Below are positions 25,680-34,538 of a stretch of DNA of 64,000 nt, one piece after another. A program made the translations under genes and the position numbers. This DNA is from Hyphomonadaceae bacterium (GTDB taxonomy: Bacteria; Pseudomonadota; Alphaproteobacteria; Caulobacterales; Hyphomonadaceae), in the NCBI GenBank assembly GCA_022844345.1, contig JALHLU010000003.1, positions 62,001 to 126,000 on the forward strand, in the 5' to 3' direction. The notes under the pieces were generated by a model. That model did not search any database, had not been told where the DNA came from, and saw nothing but the letters and a program-made list of their open reading frames with translations. Position 1 is the stretch's first letter. Every line of letters begins with the position of its first letter.

Positions 25680-26249
25680 CTAGAACTTCACCGCCGGAGC
25701 GACGTTGAGTTGCGCGCGCTCAGCCTCGCCCACGTCGAACATCTCGCGGCCCGTGAAGCCCGTGGCCCCGGCAATCAGGGAGGCCGGGAATTGCTCGATA
25801 GCCGTGTTGTAGTCATTCACGGCCGAGTTGTAGAAGCGGCGCGCGGCGGCGACCTTGTCCTCGATCGAGGACAACTCAGTCTGCAGCTGCAGGAAGTTGG
25901 AGCTCGCTTTCAGGTCGGGATAAGCCTCGGCCAGCGCGAAGAGACGGCCAAGAGCGCCCGACAATACGCCCTCGGCGGCGCCGATCGCTGCAGGACCCTG
26001 CGCATTCGCGGCAGCCGTGCGAGCGGCGATGACGGCATCGAGCGTTGTCTTCTCGTGGGCCGCATAGCCCTTCACGGTCTCGACCAGATTGGGAATAAGT
26101 TCGCGGCGCAGTTTCAGCTGCACGTCGATGCCCGAGAAGGCCTCGTTCACGGTCTGCCGCTTGGCGACCAACCCGTTGTAGATCACGATGATCGAAATGA
26201 TGATCAGGGCGACCACGCCCAGGATTATGTAGAGCGTCAGATTGTCCAC
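25680..26249 (-). CDS. LemA family protein
   Basis: A 189-residue protein. The GTG at 26249 gives the usual short N-terminus before one membrane helix (about residues 5-27). The LemA core follows: VNEAFSGIDVQLKLRRELIPNLVETVKGYA, then the YPDLKASSNFLQLQTEL region and the RRFYNSAVNDYNT element. Many LemA genes sit with a TPM-domain gene; here there is none. The function is not settled. The GNAT gene follows at three bases. Confidence 0.9.
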   Translation of the reverse strand: MDNLTLYIILGVVALIIISIIVIYNGLVAKRQTVNEAFSGIDVQLKLRRELIPNLVETVKGYAAHEKTTLDAVIAARTAAANAQGPAAIGAAEGVLSGALGRLFALAEAYPDLKASSNFLQLQTELSSIEDKVAAARRFYNSAVNDYNTAIEQFPASLIAGATGFTGREMFDVGEAERAQLNVAPAVKF

Positions 26250-26442
26250 GACGTGCGGCCCCTTCCGTTCGTCCGGACGATTCCCGGACCGCAGGCAGGG
26301 TATCGCATCGCAGCCGCGAATCCAGTGCCGCCGCACAATCGCGGCAAACCCCGCTTTTGGAGCCGATTGCAGGTTTGACGGTCCCACCAGGGGCCTTAGG
26401 CTTACCCGGCCAGTGATTAGGCGTTGGCGAACAGGTGAAGCA

Positions 26443-27768
26443 ATGAAGTCTGGTGAGCGCGCGATCGTGACCGGCGGCGGGATTGCCGGCCTTGCGGCGG
26501 CGGCGGCGCTGGCCGGGCGGTTCAGCGAAGTCGTGGTTCTCGACCGCGATAGCCTGCCAGATGGCGCGCAGGTGCGCATGGGGGCCGGCCAAGGTGCGCA
26601 CCTGCACCAGTTGTTGAAAGCGGGTGAACAGGCTCTCGAACGCCTGCTGCCCGGGGTGACCGAAGCCTTCTACGCGGCCGGCGCAAGGCGCATGCGCGTG
26701 GGGCGCGACGTAAAGGTTTTCGACTTCGGCGGCTGGATGGACGAATGCGATGCCGGATTCGACGTCACATCTCTGTCGCGACCCGCCTATGAGGCCGTCG
26801 TTCGGGCGCAAGTCTCCGCCCTGCCCGGCGTCTCCATCCGCGCCGAGAGCCCGGTGAAGCGCTTCATCGTGGGTGGCGAACAGTGCACCGGTGTCGAACT
26901 CGAGGATGGCGAGACGCTGGCGGCAGACCTGGTTGTCGACGCTTCCGGCATGACCGCCCCACTCATGGGCCAGCTCGTGGCCGATGGCCACGCTGCTTTC
27001 GACACGGAAGAGATTCGCATCAACGTTGCCTACTCGACTGTCCGCTTTCGCCAGCCCGAAGCCTTCAGGGGCGAAGGCCATGGCTATTTCCTGCTGCCCG
27101 GCCCGCCGGGGAAGCGCTTTGGCTTCCTGCTGCCCATCGAGGGTGATCAGTGGATCCTGTCGGTCGGCGCCCGCGGCAAGGATTCCCCGCCCCGGACGCT
27201 GGCGGAAATGCTCGCCTATGCCGAACAGTTCGAGCCTGCGATCCACGCACGCGTGCGCGAAGCAGAACCGGTTAGCGAGTTGCGGACCTTCCGCAAGCCT
27301 GCCGCGACACGCCGCAAGATATGGGAGGCCGCAAAATGGCCGGAGCGCCTGCTGGTCGTTGGCGACGCGCTGAGCAGCGTCAACCCGACCTATGGCCAGG
27401 GGATGACGGTGGCGGCGGCCGAGGCGGATGCCCTGGCGGACCTGCTGGATGCGCGCGCGGCCGATAAGGCCGGGCTGGATGGGTTGGCAGGGGCCTACCT
27501 GACAACAGCCGGAGAGATTTCGGGCCGTGCATGGAGCCTGTCGATCAATTCGGACTATGTCTACGAAGAGACCGAGGGTGAGCGGCCGGCAGCCTATGCG
27601 ATGAACCGCGCGGTGGCCTCAACGCTGCGCCGCCTGGCGGACGAGGATCTCGAATTCCGCATGCTGCGCTACCGGCTCGTCCACATGCTCGATTCGGCCA
27701 ACGCACTGCGTGAGGGCGCGATGGGGATCAAGTTCTTCACCGCGCTGCAGGGGAGCATGGCGTCGTGA
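26443..27768 (+). CDS. FAD-dependent monooxygenase/oxidoreductase
   Basis: A 441-residue flavoprotein of the PHBH-like/geranylgeranyl reductase-like superfamily. The FAD Rossmann motif is VTGGGIAGLAAAAAL with VVVLDRD. A DG-like motif lies near WILSVGA, and the FAD-phosphate motif is VVGDALSSVNPTYGQGM (about residue 307). An AGGTGA ribosome site precedes the ATG. The substrate is unknown. The GNAT gene downstream starts in a TGATG overlap, so the two are translationally coupled. Confidence 0.85.
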   Translation: MKSGERAIVTGGGIAGLAAAAALAGRFSEVVVLDRDSLPDGAQVRMGAGQGAHLHQLLKAGEQALERLLPGVTEAFYAAGARRMRVGRDVKVFDFGGWMDECDAGFDVTSLSRPAYEAVVRAQVSALPGVSIRAESPVKRFIVGGEQCTGVELEDGETLAADLVVDASGMTAPLMGQLVADGHAAFDTEEIRINVAYSTVRFRQPEAFRGEGHGYFLLPGPPGKRFGFLLPIEGDQWILSVGARGKDSPPRTLAEMLAYAEQFEPAIHARVREAEPVSELRTFRKPAATRRKIWEAAKWPERLLVVGDALSSVNPTYGQGMTVAAAEADALADLLDARAADKAGLDGLAGAYLTTAGEISGRAWSLSINSDYVYEETEGERPAAYAMNRAVASTLRRLADEDLEFRMLRYRLVHMLDSANALREGAMGIKFFTALQGSMAS

Positions 27769-28277
27769 TGGTCATCCGTCCGCCGGTAACGGCGGAAATC
27801 TTCAGGCTGCAGGAGATCGAACGGGCGGCCGCCGAGTTGTTTCGTGACACGGGGCTGATCGACATTGACGGCATGGCCATGGTCTCGCTGACAGACCACA
27901 TGGCGTCGATCGAGGCGGGGCTGTCTTTGGTATGCGAGGTGGACCGGCGCATTGCTGGCTTCGCCATGGGCGAATGGCAAGAGGGCGGCGCCTACCTGCA
28001 CGAGCTTGATGTCGACCCAGCTTTCCAGAAGCGCGGCGTTGGCGCGGCGCTGGTGCGGGCTTTCATTGAGACAGCGCGCGCCCAGGGCGCGGGCGACATC
28101 TACCTCGCGACATTCCGCGCGCCGCCATGGAACGCCCCCTTCTATCGCAAGCTTGGCTTCTGCGATGTCCCCCATAGCGACTACCTGCCCTGGATGACCG
28201 CTCTTGAAGAAAGCCAGGCAAGCTTCCTCGACCTGTCGACCCGGGTGTTCATGAAGCTGGGGCCTGACGTTTCCTGA
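27768..28277 (+). CDS. GNAT-family N-acetyltransferase
   Basis: A 169-residue acetyltransferase with LHELDVDPAFQKRGVGAALV (acetyl-CoA loop) and APPWNAPFYRKLGF in the C-terminal half. The ATG at 27768 overlaps the stop of the flavin monooxygenase gene; a GTG three bases earlier is the alternative. The coupling suggests a shared pathway, perhaps modification of one small molecule. Its 3' end abuts a decayed transporter remnant on the opposite strand. Confidence 0.82.
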   Translation: MVIRPPVTAEIFRLQEIERAAAELFRDTGLIDIDGMAMVSLTDHMASIEAGLSLVCEVDRRIAGFAMGEWQEGGAYLHELDVDPAFQKRGVGAALVRAFIETARAQGAGDIYLATFRAPPWNAPFYRKLGFCDVPHSDYLPWMTALEESQASFLDLSTRVFMKLGPDVS

Positions 28278-28278
28278 G

Positions 28279-28668
28279 CGCGCTCGATTGGTCCCATGCG
28301 CGGCGCGGTCGAGCGCATAGAGGAATATCGCCGCAATCATCGCAATGCGCAGCAGCAACATCACAGGCAGATACCGCAGGCCCAGGGCCTGCAGCGTCGC
28401 GTCTGGGACCTGGCCTGGAGCGGCCCCTGCAGGGAAGTTGGCGAGCGCCAGCACAATGGAAGCGATTGTCAGGCCAAGGCCAGTCGTGATTTTCTGGATG
28501 AAGGTGTTGGCGGCGAAGAACACACCTTCCGAGCGACGGCCCGTCTTCAGCTCGGACTGTTCGACCAGATCTGAAAGCATTTAAGCGAGCAGGATCTGGG
28601 TGGCGACGACGATAATCACGTCCACCTGCCCCGTCGCGAAGACGAACCAGAAAGCGCCATCGCGCGGT
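28279..28668 (-). pseudogene. Remnant of a GPH-type (MFS_2) sugar/cation symporter
   Basis: Reading leftward from the parC stop, the frame encodes a membrane helix (FWFVFATGQVDVIIVVATQ...), an in-frame TAA at 28581-28583, then MLSDLVEQSELKTGRRSEGVF. The latter matches the characteristic cytoplasmic motif before the penultimate helices of GPH symporters. Two more helices follow, ending near LYALDR. The N-terminal three quarters of such a protein (about 450 residues) are missing, and the stop interrupts what remains. This is a deletion scar, not a functional gene. Confidence 0.75.
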
Positions 28669-30915
28669 CTAGCCCTGAAACTTTCCGTTCTTGTTGAAGC
28701 CGCGTGGCGCGAGGCGGCCGGACTGGGCGCGCTTGCCGACCCAGTCCTTCCAGTCTTCCGCAGATTGCTGGCGGCCGGCCGTGTCGATCCAGGTCAGGCC
28801 ATCGGCCTTGTTGAAGGTCTTGAGGTCCAGCAAGCCTCCGTCGCCGAACGACTGGATCTTCACGCCCTTGCCGCGCGCCATTTCCGGCATCTCGTCGGTC
28901 TTGAAGATCACCATCTTCCGGTTCTTGCCGATGGACGCGACCAGGTCGCCTTCCACCTTCACGCACACGGCAAGGTGCTCCTTCGGACCGACATTGAGGA
29001 TAATCTTGCCCTTGCGAGTCGAGGAGACAAGCTCGGCGTCCGGCACGATGAATCCATAGCCCTTGCTGGACGCGATCACGCGCCGGCCCTTGTCTTCGGG
29101 GAGGAACATTCCGGTGATGGTTTCCGCCTCGGGCACTTCGAGGTTGAGACGGATGGGCTCACCATGGCCGCGACCGCCCGGCAGCTTGTCGGCGCCGATG
29201 GTGAAGGCGCGGCCGCCGGAGGCCATGAGGATCACCTTGTCCGTCGTCTGGCATTCGAGCGTGAGCGCCAGTTCGTCGCCCTCCTTGAACTTCAGGTCGT
29301 CGAGCTTCTGGCTATGTCCCTTGAGCGCGCGGATCCAGCCCTTCTGTGACAGGACGACCGTGACCGGCTCCTTCACGATCAGCGCCTCAAGCGCGGCTTC
29401 GGTATCGATCTCCTTCGCCTCGCCATAGTTGGAGCGGCGCTTGCCGAGCTGCTTGGCCGGATCGAACACTTCGCGCGCGGCCTTGAGCTGGCGCTTCACC
29501 TCGGTCCACTGCCGGTCCGTCGAGCTGAGCAGTTTCTCGATCACCGCCCTCTCTGCTGACAGTTCGTCGTGCTCGCGCCGGATCTCGATTTCCTCGAGCT
29601 TGCGCAGCGCACGCAGGCGCATGTTGAGGATGGCCTCGACCTGGATCTCGCTCAGACGGAAGCGCTTCATCATGACTGATTTCGGATCGTCTTCCGTGCG
29701 GATGATCCGGATCACTTCATCGATGTTGAGATAGGCCTTGAGCAGGCCGTCCAGGACTTCGAGGCGATGTTCGATCTTGCCAAGACGGTGCTTGGCCCTG
29801 CGCACGATCACTTCCCGGCGGTGATCAAGGTAGCAGTTCAAGAGCTCGCGCAGGCCCATGACCTTGGGAACGCCATGGTCGAGCACGTTCATGTTGACCG
29901 GAAAGCGCGTTTCCAGTTCGCACTGGCGGAAAAGACTCGCCATCAGCACTTCGGGCTCGACGGTGCGCGACTTCGGCGTGAGCACGATGCGGACGTCCTC
30001 TGTGGACTCATCCATCGCGTCTTCCAGCAGCGGCGCCTTCTTGTTCTCGATCAGCTCGGCGAGGCGCTCCATCAACTTGGACTTCTGCACCTGGTAGGGG
30101 ATCTCGGTGATGATCACGCGCCACATGCCGCGGCCAAGGTCTTCCCTGGTCCAGCGCGCCTGCACGCGAACGCCGCCGCGACCGGTTGCATAGACCTCGC
30201 GCAGGCCTTCCTTCGTCTCGACGATGACGCCTCCGGTCGGAAAGTCCGGCCCGGTGACGATCTTCATCAGGTCGTCGACGGTCGCCTTGGGGTGCTCCAG
30301 CAGGTGGATCGCAGCGTCGATGCATTCGGCGGGATTGTGCGGCGGGATCGACGTCGCCATGCCGACGGCAATGCCGGACGATCCATTGACCAAAAGGTTC
30401 GGGAACCCCGACGCCAGAACGATCGGCTCCCTGTTGCGCTCATCGTATGTCTGCTTGAAATCGACCGCGTCGTCGTCGAGTCCTTCCAGCAGCAACATCG
30501 CCGCCGGAGTCAGCTTGGCTTCCGTGTAACGAAATGCGGCCGGTGCATCGCCATCGATGTTGCCGAAATTGCCCTGACCATCGACCAGCGGCGCGCGCGT
30601 GGCGAAATCCTGTGCGAGGCGGACCATCGCGTCGTAGATCGATTGATCGCCATGCGGGTGGTATTTGCCGATCACTTCGCCGACCACAGTGGCCGACTTG
30701 CGATGGCCGCCCTGCGGGGTGAGACCCAGCTGGATCATCGAATAGAGCACGCGGCGGTGCACGGGCTTCAGGCCGTCGCGCGCATCCGGCAACGCCCGCG
30801 CCGTGATCGTTGACAGCGCATAGGCGAGATAGCGCCGCGACAGCGCCTCGTTCATCGGCTCTTCGATGATGTCGCCGCCATTGTCGCGCGGGTCGATGGT
30901 GTTGTTCTTGGACAT
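28669..30915 (-). CDS. parC: DNA topoisomerase IV subunit A
   Basis: A 748-residue type IIA topoisomerase subunit. The quinolone-region helix reads YHPHGDQSIYDAM (Q91, D95), and the catalytic tyrosine is in AAFRYTEAKL (Y130). The C-terminal beta-pinwheel lacks the GyrA box of gyrase, and the length fits ParC rather than GyrA, so it decatenates chromosomes with ParE. The ATG at 30915 follows TGGAAG. recO lies 25 bases upstream on the same strand, suggesting recO-parC co-transcription. Confidence 0.93.
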   Translation of the reverse strand: MSKNNTIDPRDNGGDIIEEPMNEALSRRYLAYALSTITARALPDARDGLKPVHRRVLYSMIQLGLTPQGGHRKSATVVGEVIGKYHPHGDQSIYDAMVRLAQDFATRAPLVDGQGNFGNIDGDAPAAFRYTEAKLTPAAMLLLEGLDDDAVDFKQTYDERNREPIVLASGFPNLLVNGSSGIAVGMATSIPPHNPAECIDAAIHLLEHPKATVDDLMKIVTGPDFPTGGVIVETKEGLREVYATGRGGVRVQARWTREDLGRGMWRVIITEIPYQVQKSKLMERLAELIENKKAPLLEDAMDESTEDVRIVLTPKSRTVEPEVLMASLFRQCELETRFPVNMNVLDHGVPKVMGLRELLNCYLDHRREVIVRRAKHRLGKIEHRLEVLDGLLKAYLNIDEVIRIIRTEDDPKSVMMKRFRLSEIQVEAILNMRLRALRKLEEIEIRREHDELSAERAVIEKLLSSTDRQWTEVKRQLKAAREVFDPAKQLGKRRSNYGEAKEIDTEAALEALIVKEPVTVVLSQKGWIRALKGHSQKLDDLKFKEGDELALTLECQTTDKVILMASGGRAFTIGADKLPGGRGHGEPIRLNLEVPEAETITGMFLPEDKGRRVIASSKGYGFIVPDAELVSSTRKGKIILNVGPKEHLAVCVKVEGDLVASIGKNRKMVIFKTDEMPEMARGKGVKIQSFGDGGLLDLKTFNKADGLTWIDTAGRQQSAEDWKDWVGKRAQSGRLAPRGFNKNGKFQG

Positions 30916-30940
30916 ACAGACTTCCAGTACGCGTCTCGAA

Positions 30941-31681
30941 TCAGACGGAGGAGAGTCGCCCTGCCCGCTCCAGCCGGTCAATCATCAGGTGGCGCGCTTC
31001 GGGCATACCCCTGTTGAGATCGGAGAAAAGGCGCTCCTGCAGAAAATGTCCCGTCAGGCGGAAACCAGCCCGGATATCCACAGGCGTTGGCGGCGCTGTG
31101 GCGTCCAGCAGGAAGGCTGGCAGGGGCAGCAACCGGTCTAGATATTCCCCAGCTTCAGACCCTCGCACGGCGCGGCCGGATTTGGGGCTCACATGGGTCA
31201 GACCGTCATTGCCGCCGGAGACGGCGCACGTTGCAAGGTCCAGCCCGTAGCCAAGCATGGACAGTAGGCCGAGCTCCCAGCGGATGAACAGCGCCGGCCA
31301 GATCGCAGGTTCGTCCAGCATGTCGAGCACTGTTTCGGCAGCGTCGAAGAGCGCGGGTTTGGCCTCCCCCTCCGGCATGGCCGCCGCAAGCAGATCAGTC
31401 AGCGCCGACAGCCCCACCAGCGCCTCCGCATTGGCCATATGGCGCGAGGCGCGCTCGCTTTCCATTTCCGCCGTGAAGAAGCCGAGCCTGTCCTCGCCGC
31501 CCTTCCATGTCACCAGCAGGGTATTGCCGGGCTGCATGGGGCCGCGCTTCTTCTGGCTGGCGCCGCCATGGATCATGGCCCTGCGCCGCCCATGTTCGCG
31601 CGCAAAGACTTCGAGGATCGCTCCGGTTTCGCCGAAGCGCCTCAAGCCCAGCGAAATCGCCCGGTCGGTCCATTCAGCCAT
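30941..31681 (-). CDS. recO: DNA repair protein RecO
   Basis: A 246-residue protein. The start MAEWTDRAISLGLRRFGETG and the GGASQKKRGPMQPGNTL OB-fold segment are typical of RecO, and the helical C-terminal domain has the FIRWELGLLSMLGYGLDLATC motif. RecO anneals strands and loads RecA with RecR in the RecFOR pathway. The frame is open far upstream, but family length and start support 31681. Confidence 0.92.
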   Translation of the reverse strand: MAEWTDRAISLGLRRFGETGAILEVFAREHGRRRAMIHGGASQKKRGPMQPGNTLLVTWKGGEDRLGFFTAEMESERASRHMANAEALVGLSALTDLLAAAMPEGEAKPALFDAAETVLDMLDEPAIWPALFIRWELGLLSMLGYGLDLATCAVSGGNDGLTHVSPKSGRAVRGSEAGEYLDRLLPLPAFLLDATAPPTPVDIRAGFRLTGHFLQERLFSDLNRGMPEARHLMIDRLERAGRLSSV

Positions 31682-31803
31682 GCCGGAGGGATAGGCCCTG
31701 ACGCGGCCAACGCAAAGGGCGCGATGCCGCAGCTTTCCGGCCGCACGACCAGCGCCTCCTGCAAGGTTGCTTTTCCGCGCCGCCTGCCCCACATGCCCCT
31801 CAA

Positions 31804-31865
31804 GTGAGGACGACCTCCCCCATATTGGGACATCACACGGGACGACCCGACTTTTGATGGAGGGC
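31804..31865 (+). ncRNA. Guanidine-II (mini-ykkC) riboswitch
   Basis: Two small hairpins carry identical ACGA loops: GAGG-ACGA-CCTC (31806-31817) and CGGG-ACGA-CCCG (31838-31849), joined by a 20-base linker. The downstream GGAGGG ribosome site of the exporter gene follows within 15 bases. Paired stem-loops with ACGR loops directly before the ribosome site define this class, which binds guanidinium and frees the ribosome site. The downstream gene is a SugE/Gdx guanidinium exporter, the expected target. Confidence 0.85.
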
Positions 31866-31869
31866 CATC

Positions 31870-32187
31870 TTGGCCTGGGTGTTTCTTGGCGTGGCCGGAC
31901 TTCTCGAGGTCGTCTGGGCCTATCTGCTGAAAGTGTCTGACGGCTTTTCCAAGCCCGTCGAGTCCGCGATCGCCATCGTCGCGATGATCGGCAGTTTTTG
32001 GCTGCTGTCGCTGGCGATGAAGGAGCTTCCGCTCGGCACAGCCTATGCGATCTGGACCGGCATAGGTGCAGCAGGCGCATTCGCGGTCGGCATTTTCATA
32101 CTCGGCGAAGCCGCCACGGTGATGCGTGTGGGATCGGTGTTGCTGATACTCGCGGGGATCATCGGCCTCAAGCTCGCGAGCGAATAG
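31870..32187 (+). CDS. gdx: SMR-family guanidinium exporter (Gdx/SugE)
   Basis: A 105-residue, four-helix small multidrug resistance protein. It starts with TTG five bases after GGAGGG. The conserved Glu and Trp of helix 1 (AGLLEVVWAYLLK), the AMKELPLGTAYAIWTGIGA stretch and the GIIGLKL end match SugE/Gdx rather than EmrE-type drug pumps. It works as a dual-topology dimer exchanging guanidinium for protons. The guanidine-II riboswitch directly upstream supports the substrate. Confidence 0.92.
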   Translation: MAWVFLGVAGLLEVVWAYLLKVSDGFSKPVESAIAIVAMIGSFWLLSLAMKELPLGTAYAIWTGIGAAGAFAVGIFILGEAATVMRVGSVLLILAGIIGLKLASE

Positions 32188-32291
32188 CAGACGAGCGGCC
32201 GTGACGCTCGCGCCCGTGACGACGTGCAAAGGCGGCAAGGTTGAGGAACCCGCGCTATCATTCGCAAATGGCGGCGCTCAAAGGCGCGATG

Positions 32292-32999
32292 TCACTTAAG
32301 CTCAGACCGATAGTAGTCCGCGACGATCGAGTAGCATTCGCACGCCGCATGCTCCAGGCCTTCGCGATCCACGATCGTGAGACGGCCCCGCGAATACTGG
32401 ATGCATCCCGCCCTCTGCAACGCGCCCGCCGCGATCGTCACGCCGGGGCGCGTCACGCCGAGCATCAACGAGATGAGTTCGTGCGTCAGGTTCAGTGTAT
32501 CGCCATCCGTGCGGTCGTGGACCAGGAGCAACCAGCGCGCGAGGCGCTGCACAACGTCGTGCGAGCCATTGCAGGCAGCCGTCTGCGCGACCTGTGCATG
32601 CAGGCAGTTGGCGGACCTAACGACCCCTTGCCTGAGCATGCGTGAGCGCTCCATGGCGCTGCGAACGGACGCCACCTTGATGCGAAGGACCACGCCATCG
32701 CTCTGGGCCATGATCTCGGATGTCAGTGTTTCTGCGCCGAGCGCGGCGTGAACGCCCGCGGCGCCCTCGCGCCCCACATGCCCGATCTCGATGCGGCCGC
32801 CCTCTTCCAGCGGCGCCAACAGGGAGACGATGCCGGACTCCACAAAGTAGATCGATCGCGCGGGTTCGCCGGCCGCCTGAAGGATATCGCCCGTCTTTAT
32901 GCTGACGCGTTCAAGCCGGCTGCGCAGGGACACAAGATCGCGCGCCGGCAGGCGCTCAAGGATTGCGTTTCGAATCTTCAACTGAGCGGGGACAGGCAT
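32292..32999 (-). CDS. Crp/Fnr-family transcriptional regulator
   Basis: A 235-residue regulator. The N-terminal cyclic-nucleotide-binding-like domain has GDILQAAGEPARSIYFVESG and IEIGHVGREGAAG. A long dimer helix leads to a winged helix-turn-helix with LTHELISLMLGVTRPGVTIAAGALQRAGCI (about residues 170-200). There is no FNR-type Cys cluster at the N-terminus, so it is not an obvious oxygen sensor. Effector and targets unknown; it is transcribed alone. Confidence 0.87.
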   Translation of the reverse strand: MPVPAQLKIRNAILERLPARDLVSLRSRLERVSIKTGDILQAAGEPARSIYFVESGIVSLLAPLEEGGRIEIGHVGREGAAGVHAALGAETLTSEIMAQSDGVVLRIKVASVRSAMERSRMLRQGVVRSANCLHAQVAQTAACNGSHDVVQRLARWLLLVHDRTDGDTLNLTHELISLMLGVTRPGVTIAAGALQRAGCIQYSRGRLTIVDREGLEHAACECYSIVADYYRSELK

Positions 33000-33294
33000 G
33001 CGTCAGTCCTGCGGGCTGCGGGTCGCACGCAGATCTCTCTGCCGGCTGTCGCCGAAAGGCCGCTGCCCGGCACAAGCATTCCTAGGGCGCGCTGCAAGGT
33101 CGCGCGCATCGTCAAACAGCTGCAATGAATCAGCCCCAATCAATCGAACGCCAGCGTGGCGCTAGGCTCTCCATCCGATCACCAGACCGAATCCCGAACC
33201 CTTTGAAATACTGCCATTAAGACGGAACCGTCTGTTCGACGTCATACACTGGCATCCACGCCGCAGCATGGATGCGGCTTCACCGCTAATGTCA

Positions 33295-33669
33295 TCAGTC
33301 CGCAAACGCCCCTTTCAGGGCCGCACTGAAGGACGACTGCGTGAAGGGCTTTGCAAGGCCGGTGACGCCCTTCAGCGCGGGATGAGTCATCCAGCTCTCT
33401 TCATGCAGCAGGGCTGAACAAACGATCACGGGCGGCGGCGTCTTGCCAAAGCCACCGCAACGTATGATGCGCAGAAGTTGCAGGTCATCCAGTTCGCGAA
33501 GATCAATGTCCGCGACGATCAGGTCGATGGCGCCATCTTGCGCAAAGCGCAGCGCGCCGATGGTGTCCACTGACTCGACTGAATCAAAACTGCTGGCTCC
33601 AAGAAATTCTGCAATCTCGCGGCGCGCACATCGATCCGGATCGACAATCAGGGCGCGCAGAAGCTGCAT
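33295..33669 (-). CDS. Stand-alone response regulator receiver domain
   Basis: A 124-residue single-domain receiver. Acidic residues stand at VDPDR (about 11-13), the phosphoacceptor Asp in LIVADIDL (about residue 53), a Ser in VIVCSALL and the Lys in LAKPF. There is no output domain, so it works like CheY or DivK-type proteins through protein contacts. No histidine kinase is nearby. The ATG at 33669 fits the domain start. A perfect palindrome lies 138 bases upstream. Confidence 0.85.
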   Translation of the reverse strand: MQLLRALIVDPDRCARREIAEFLGASSFDSVESVDTIGALRFAQDGAIDLIVADIDLRELDDLQLLRIIRCGGFGKTPPPVIVCSALLHEESWMTHPALKGVTGLAKPFTQSSFSAALKGAFAD

Positions 33670-33806
33670 CACACAGCCTGTGCGAAAGGAGTATCGGGCG
33701 GATTGCGACCGCAAACTGGCCCAGCCTCTGGCTTCAACAGCATGGTGCGCCCCGCCAACGCAAAAATCAAAGCGGCTGCAGCGTGCCTCTCCGGCCTGCG
33801 CAAGTC

Positions 33807-33822
33807 TGTTCGAACTCGAACA
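33807..33822. promoter_or_regulatory. Perfect palindrome upstream of the receiver gene
   Basis: TGTTCGA-AC-TCGAACA: seven-base arms, two-base spacer. It lies upstream of the receiver-domain gene and downstream of the DUF6134-type gene. It has the size of a dimeric repressor operator. It is not the alphaproteobacterial LexA direct repeat (GTTC-N7-GTTC). Confidence 0.35.
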
Positions 33823-33890
33823 CAGAGGTCCACAGCGGCGATCCGCAGCGGTTGCGGGTGACGCTGGCGTGAGACGCTGGCGTCACTGGG

Positions 33891-34538
33891 TCAGTCAGGC
33901 AACGCGCGGAGGACGTATTCGATCTTCGAACCTTCCGCCTCGAACGCGCATTTAACCCAGCGGCCCTGAGCGTCATACCAGAAGCTCGCTGTCAGGTCGG
34001 AGACGACGTCATACCGGCGCGCATCGATGGTCGTGGCTCCAACCTTCACACGCTCCATCCCGCGATCGGTGACCTTCATGTCCAGCATCTCGCCGGTCTC
34101 GGTCGAGAACATGGCGGCCTGCTTCATCTCGTCCTGGTTCCAGTGGGTCGAAGGGATCACGCGGCCCGTCAGCATGCCTGTGTAGCCTTCGCCGGCCACC
34201 TTGAGGGCGCCACCCATGGCCTGGGCCGAGAGGGTCTTCCATTTGCCCTCATTCTTGGTGCGCGAACCGACCCAGACGAGATTGCCGCCGACATACTTCT
34301 CGGTGACGTCGTGGAGGTATTCAAACAGCGTGATCGGACCGAAGCTCACCTTCAGCTCGACATCCGTTTCAACGGTCAGCGTGTCGCCCTGACGCGAGAA
34401 CGAGACATGGTGGAACCCCAGCGGGCCTCCGTCGCGCAACACTTCGAATTCAAGCTTGTCGCCGTGGGAGGGCTGCCATGTATTCGCGTGGGCAGCCGGC
34501 GCAAGAATCAACGCAAAGACAAGACCAAGCCATTTCAT
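33891..34538 (-). CDS. Exported DUF6134-type protein
   Basis: A 215-residue protein with a cleavable signal peptide (LGLVFALILAPAAHA, cut about residue 18). The mature part is a beta-rich single domain with GFHHVSFSRQGD, the YLHDVTEKYVGGNLV strand pair and WYDAQGRWVKCAFEAEGSKIEYVL, the pattern of the DUF6134 family. Function unknown; the fold suggests lipocalin-like or YceI-like ligand binding. The ATG at 34538 follows GGAGCAGGGATC. It is transcribed alone. Confidence 0.72.
   Translation of the reverse strand: MKWLGLVFALILAPAAHANTWQPSHGDKLEFEVLRDGGPLGFHHVSFSRQGDTLTVETDVELKVSFGPITLFEYLHDVTEKYVGGNLVWVGSRTKNEGKWKTLSAQAMGGALKVAGEGYTGMLTGRVIPSTHWNQDEMKQAAMFSTETGEMLDMKVTDRGMERVKVGATTIDARRYDVVSDLTASFWYDAQGRWVKCAFEAEGSKIEYVLRALPD

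Noticed and set aside
25876-27246. Long minus-strand open frame (456 codons) across the LemA and monooxygenase genes
   Set aside because: It is antisense to two well-supported genes, shows no domain and has the Arg/Ala/Gly-rich composition of high-GC shadow frames.
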